Assembly (NCBI GenBank): GCA_011800805.1
Contig: MPNW01001056.1
Location: 5,521-19,668, forward strand
Length of the DNA: 14,148 nucleotides
From: Hirudo medicinalis
Taxonomy: Eukaryota; Annelida; Clitellata; Hirudinida; Hirudinidae
Direction: 5' to 3'
The notes below the pieces were generated by a model. It was not told where the DNA came from, did not search any database, and saw nothing but the letters and a program-made list of their open reading frames with translations. Both the position numbers and the translations under genes were made by a program. This document shows positions 11,355 through 14,148 of the stretch, piece after piece. Position 1 is the stretch's first letter. Every line of letters starts with the position of its first letter.

Positions 11355-13014
11355 GTGAGTGTGGAGATTTTTGAATTGTTAATTTTTGTAGGAATCAGAT
11401 TCTTGTGCGATCTGCCTGTCGATGCCCGAGTACGGGTTTATATTGCCTTGCATCCTCATGTTGTCCGCTACTGAGCTCGACCCGAGCAGGTTTTAGCGGC
11501 CTGTTTTGCACCTCATGTTTTCGCGAAATTATCCCGGAGATGGATATAAATTTTTTTTATCTTTCTTGCCGATCCGTCAATGTGATTCGGACTTTTGCTG
11601 CAGATTCATTCTCGGAACACGAGACGGTTGGTTGATTGGCTGATTTGCAAACGTGTAATTATTTTTTAATTTGAATTTTACTTGTTCGTCTCTTTTCAGT
11701 TATTTTTATCGCTCGGTAATGATTGTCTTTTTTTTTATATACGCCTGCGAAGATCCATCTATAATTGCACGTTGAGGATGCTATCCCTTATATCTTACTT
11801 CATATGGAAATCTAGGATCTAGAGCATTGTTTGTTGCAAAATATAAAATTTTTTGGAAAAGGCTTAGTTTACTGCTAAAGTTTGTAGACTTATTTTTTTG
11901 AGGATATTTTTGCATGGCATGTTTACGAGAAATTGATCGCTTCATGCTTGGCTATGATTTTGTGCTGAGATCAGTTAATTTCTTCTATGGGCCCTCACTC
12001 TTGCCTTATCCTGTAAATGGGTTGAGTCTAGACAGCTGGTTCAGTGAGTCACGTCCTTGGTTTGATGCTAGTTGTGTGCATTATAAGGCCTCGTTTGAAT
12101 ATGTTCATGGTTCCTGCTAGCTGGCTTATCTCGGCCTGCTCAGCTACAGCTCTTCTTTCAAATCAGTTCCTGCCTCTGCACTGCATAATTAATTTTGAAT
12201 TATTTTGACTTTTTTTGTGATTTTGACTTTATCGGCTCACGTCTGACAACTGACATTTTGCAAGTCATTCTCCCCTTTGTCGAAGAACGGCTATATTTAT
12301 TTCGTCCGTCTTAAATTCGACGCCCGTCGATTTGCCTCCCCTTGCCTCAGCCATGGTCTTTGGTCGCCATGTTTTATCTCCACGTTGGAGGCCGGTGCGG
12401 CCGTCGTGTCGCTTCCTCGCGACCCGTCGATCGGTTTGAATTTGTAGTCGTTCGTTTGATTTTTAAGGCTCGGGTCATTTTCTCGATCGAATCGGCGGGT
12501 GCCGTTCGGAGTCGAAAATTCTTGCGGTCGAGAGAAATAACTCGAACGATTCGACTTCATTGAAATGTGGCTTTGAAAGTTAAGTCTGAATTGCTCCAAA
12601 GTGCCTTCTGACAATTAGTTCGCTGTCTGCATGGTTATGATCTCGCTAAAGTCGAAAACGCCAAACTTCAAACCGGCAAGACTCTCGAGAGTTTTATAGC
12701 ATTCAAATTTTTTTTTTACAACTTTTATCCTTTGCCCGTGGCTTGCTGTGAAGTTTTGATATCGACGAGCGAGCGATAATGCTTTACAAGTTTTATTATT
12801 TTACATTTTTATTATATACATTATAATTTCATGGAATCGATGGATATGATGTTCGCTTCTATCGGGCACGTCTGGCCAGATGAACCCGTACGACCGGACT
12901 TGTGTCAATAGATAGTATATCCACAAGTCGGTGGGCAGGGTCTGTATTGCCAGAAGGAATAAGCTGACCACCGTATCACCATATGATTATAAACCTCTAA
13001 TGTCTTATTTGCAG
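11355..13014 (+). other. Candidate first intron of a plus-strand gene
   Basis: A strong donor (TTC|GTGAGT, 11355) and an acceptor with T-rich tract (TCTTATTTGCAG, ending 13014) could bound a 5' UTR intron. The DNA between shows no recognisable domain on either strand. Frames at 11914-12120, and at 12297-12614 on the minus strand, are open but have no supporting signal. Confidence 0.3.
12893..12932. repeat. Imperfect inverted repeat (hairpin)
   Basis: ACCGGACTTGTG at 12893-12904 pairs with CACAAGTCGGT at 12922-12932 over 11 base pairs with one bulged G, around a 17-base loop. It could form a stem in RNA or DNA. Function is unknown. Confidence 0.55.
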
Positions 13015-13040
13015 GCTAAAGTAGTTAAAATATATAAACA

Positions 13041-13481
13041 ATGAGGCGACCACTTTGTCAGAGCAGTAAAACATTCAATGCTCTGCGAGCAGTATGGCTC
13101 TCTAATCAAGAAACAAGGCTCTTTTGTCGGTCCTGTAGTGGAGCGACTTTGCAGGTGGTTAAGCCACCTCTTATGCTAATGCCTGCCGTTTCATTGGCGG
13201 ACGACGGTCGTTTGGCAGCTACCTTTCGAGCCACCGTGCAACCGTTCATTATTCGAAAGCCTCGCGATTCTTTTCTTTTGACGAGCTGTTCGACGTCTTT
13301 CGATGACGACTTCGGCGTAAAACTCGCTCGTAACCACTCGTCTCGAGTGAGTAACTCCTACACCTGCCTGCCACCGAGTCGAACATGTGTCATGTCTCTG
13401 GTTGAGGTAGAACGTTGTACAGTTAAGAGTTACACCAATTATTGGAGAACTGTACAACTGTCTAGCTTTCCTTGGGAATGA
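13041..13481 (+). CDS. Candidate first coding exon, possible mitochondrial presequence
   Basis: The acceptor at 13013-13014 is followed by AAACAATGAGG, with A at -3. The start MRRPLCQSSKTFNALRAVWL is Arg/Ser-rich with no acidic residue in the first 27 positions, as in many mitochondrial targeting sequences. The frame stays open for 146 codons, but later residues look less protein-like, so the exon probably ends earlier; possible donors are GCAG|GTGGTT (13155), TCTCGA|GTGAGT (13347) and GAG|GTAGAA (13407), all phase 0. I do not recognise the protein. Confidence 0.3.
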   Translation: MRRPLCQSSKTFNALRAVWLSNQETRLFCRSCSGATLQVVKPPLMLMPAVSLADDGRLAATFRATVQPFIIRKPRDSFLLTSCSTSFDDDFGVKLARNHSSRVSNSYTCLPPSRTCVMSLVEVERCTVKSYTNYWRTVQLSSFPWE

Positions 13482-13763
13482 CCTGACTACAACCGGCGAC
13501 GCCAGATTTCGAGGTCCCTCGAGGATTTCGATCGACGGTTCGGCAGCTCCGCGGCGTCGCTTACGAAATGGAGGGACCGATTTGCAACCTTAAACCTGCC
13601 GTCCATTGTTGTTTGTTGTTTTCATCGAAAGAGTGCTCTGAGTCGGATTTTTAAAGTAATTTGTTAAAGAATAAATTCTAGTTATTATATGTTTGGATTG
13701 CAATGCTGAACTTGAAGTCTGTTGGTAATGATGACTGACATGATGGTTTTTACAATTCTTCAG

Positions 13764-13881
13764 TTTTCATGTTAAAGTTTTGGCACCTAAGAAATACATG
13801 CCCAAAGCCATAAATCTACTCGGTCAGAAAGGTTTGGTACAAAGGGAGCGGATGAAAACCTCCAACGTCGACGTGCCTTGA
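13764..13881 (+). CDS. Possible terminal exon, unidentified
   Basis: After CAATTCTTCAG a frame reads HVKVLAPKKYMPKAINLLGQ and about 17 more residues to TGA at 13879-13881. The Lys/Leu/Gly mix looks protein-like. It needs a phase-2 donor upstream, and none of the good donors of the 13041 frame is phase 2, so the link between the two is not established. Confidence 0.2.
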
Positions 13882-14148
13882 TGTGCCAGATGTTTCAAAA
13901 TCGTGAGCGAGGCCCTCTCTCTGCCTTCTCGTTAGATCTGAGTCGGCGCACCCGCCCGTTATTGGTAATTGATTCCAACGTTTCCTTTGTTAGCTGGAAG
14001 GAATTATCAAGGAATGTTTTCTGGGGCCTGTGAATCATTGTCGAGAGAACCTCTCGCTTTCCAGCCAGAGGCCTCTGGAGTACTCTCTGAAATCTTCTGA
14101 AATCTTTGCCACTCTTGGTCAGAGCCTGCATGCTCGTGCTTGGGATCC
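13882..14148. other. Unassigned end of window
   Basis: Moderately GC-rich sequence. A 49-codon plus-strand frame beginning MCQMFQNRERG at 13881 and a 78-codon minus-strand frame are open but show no recognisable domain or splice support. The window ends inside this sequence. Confidence 0.4.

Larger units (their letters stand above)
10690..11560. promoter_or_regulatory. CpG-rich promoter-like region
   Basis: CG dinucleotides become frequent here, unlike in the first 10 kb. It holds two CCAAT boxes, an AAGATGGC motif (YY1-like) at about 11099, a strong GTGAGT donor at 11355 and a possible minus-strand first exon at 10797-10832. Together these suggest a promoter, perhaps bidirectional. Overlapping open frames of 114 and 128 codons are stop-poor because of base composition and show no domain. 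Confidence 0.45.

Noticed and set aside
10972..11474. Overlapping 128- and 114-codon frames in the CpG-rich region
   Set aside because: Stop-poor because of GC content; no domain, biased residue composition, poly-T derived Phe runs, and the promoter-like motifs lie in the same DNA.
12297..12614. 105-codon minus-strand frame
   Set aside because: Overlaps a 73-codon frame on the other strand in CpG-rich DNA; no recognisable motif and no clear donor or acceptor pair.
1..14148. CRISPR arrays, bacterial operons, tRNA or rRNA genes, transposase or reverse transcriptase
   Set aside because: Looked for on both strands; the repeats are simple-sequence tracts, no structural RNA gene was recognisable, and no mobile-element coding motif was seen.

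Overview
This is eukaryotic nuclear DNA, most likely from an invertebrate animal. The first 10 kb are AT-rich, full of simple repeats, and carry short GT-AG introns that split immunoglobulin-like (Ig) exons at phase 1. I cannot name the species. An exact 127-base duplication on both sides of a single N (6478-6732) marks the window as part of a short-read draft assembly.

Layout. 1-1203: simple repeats and AT-rich DNA. 1204-2938: gene 1, plus strand, five recognisable exons encoding the end of a signal peptide, three Ig-like domains and a short C-terminus with a stop but no membrane segment; a poly(A) signal follows at 3004. 3010-3789: spacer with a GATA-motif cluster and the presumed promoter of gene 2. 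3790-7275: gene 2, plus strand, a paralogue with the same exon plan, a complete signal peptide, a glycine-rich transmembrane exon (6300-6392) and a cytoplasmic-tail exon (6937-7275); poly(A) signal at 7916. 7922-10190: gene-poor AT-rich DNA. From about 10.2 kb to the end, base composition changes to CpG-rich. This part looks like a promoter region, with paired CCAAT boxes, a TATA-like box, a possible minus-strand first coding exon (10797-10832) and a possible plus-strand gene whose first coding exon starts at 13041. I identified no product for these downstream candidates.

How the genes fit together. The two Ig genes are a tandem duplicate pair of cell-surface or secreted recognition-type proteins. 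Gene 1 appears to be secreted only. Gene 2 can be read as a type I membrane receptor. It also has an in-frame read-through stop (6028) and a poly(A) signal (6131) just before the membrane exon, which would allow a secreted form, as in the secreted/membrane switch of antibody heavy chains. Domain 1 has an unusual cysteine arrangement, and a basic KRKR motif sits directly before the membrane segment. The exon structures are my manual inference from splice signals, phase consistency and the comparison of the two copies; there is no transcript evidence.
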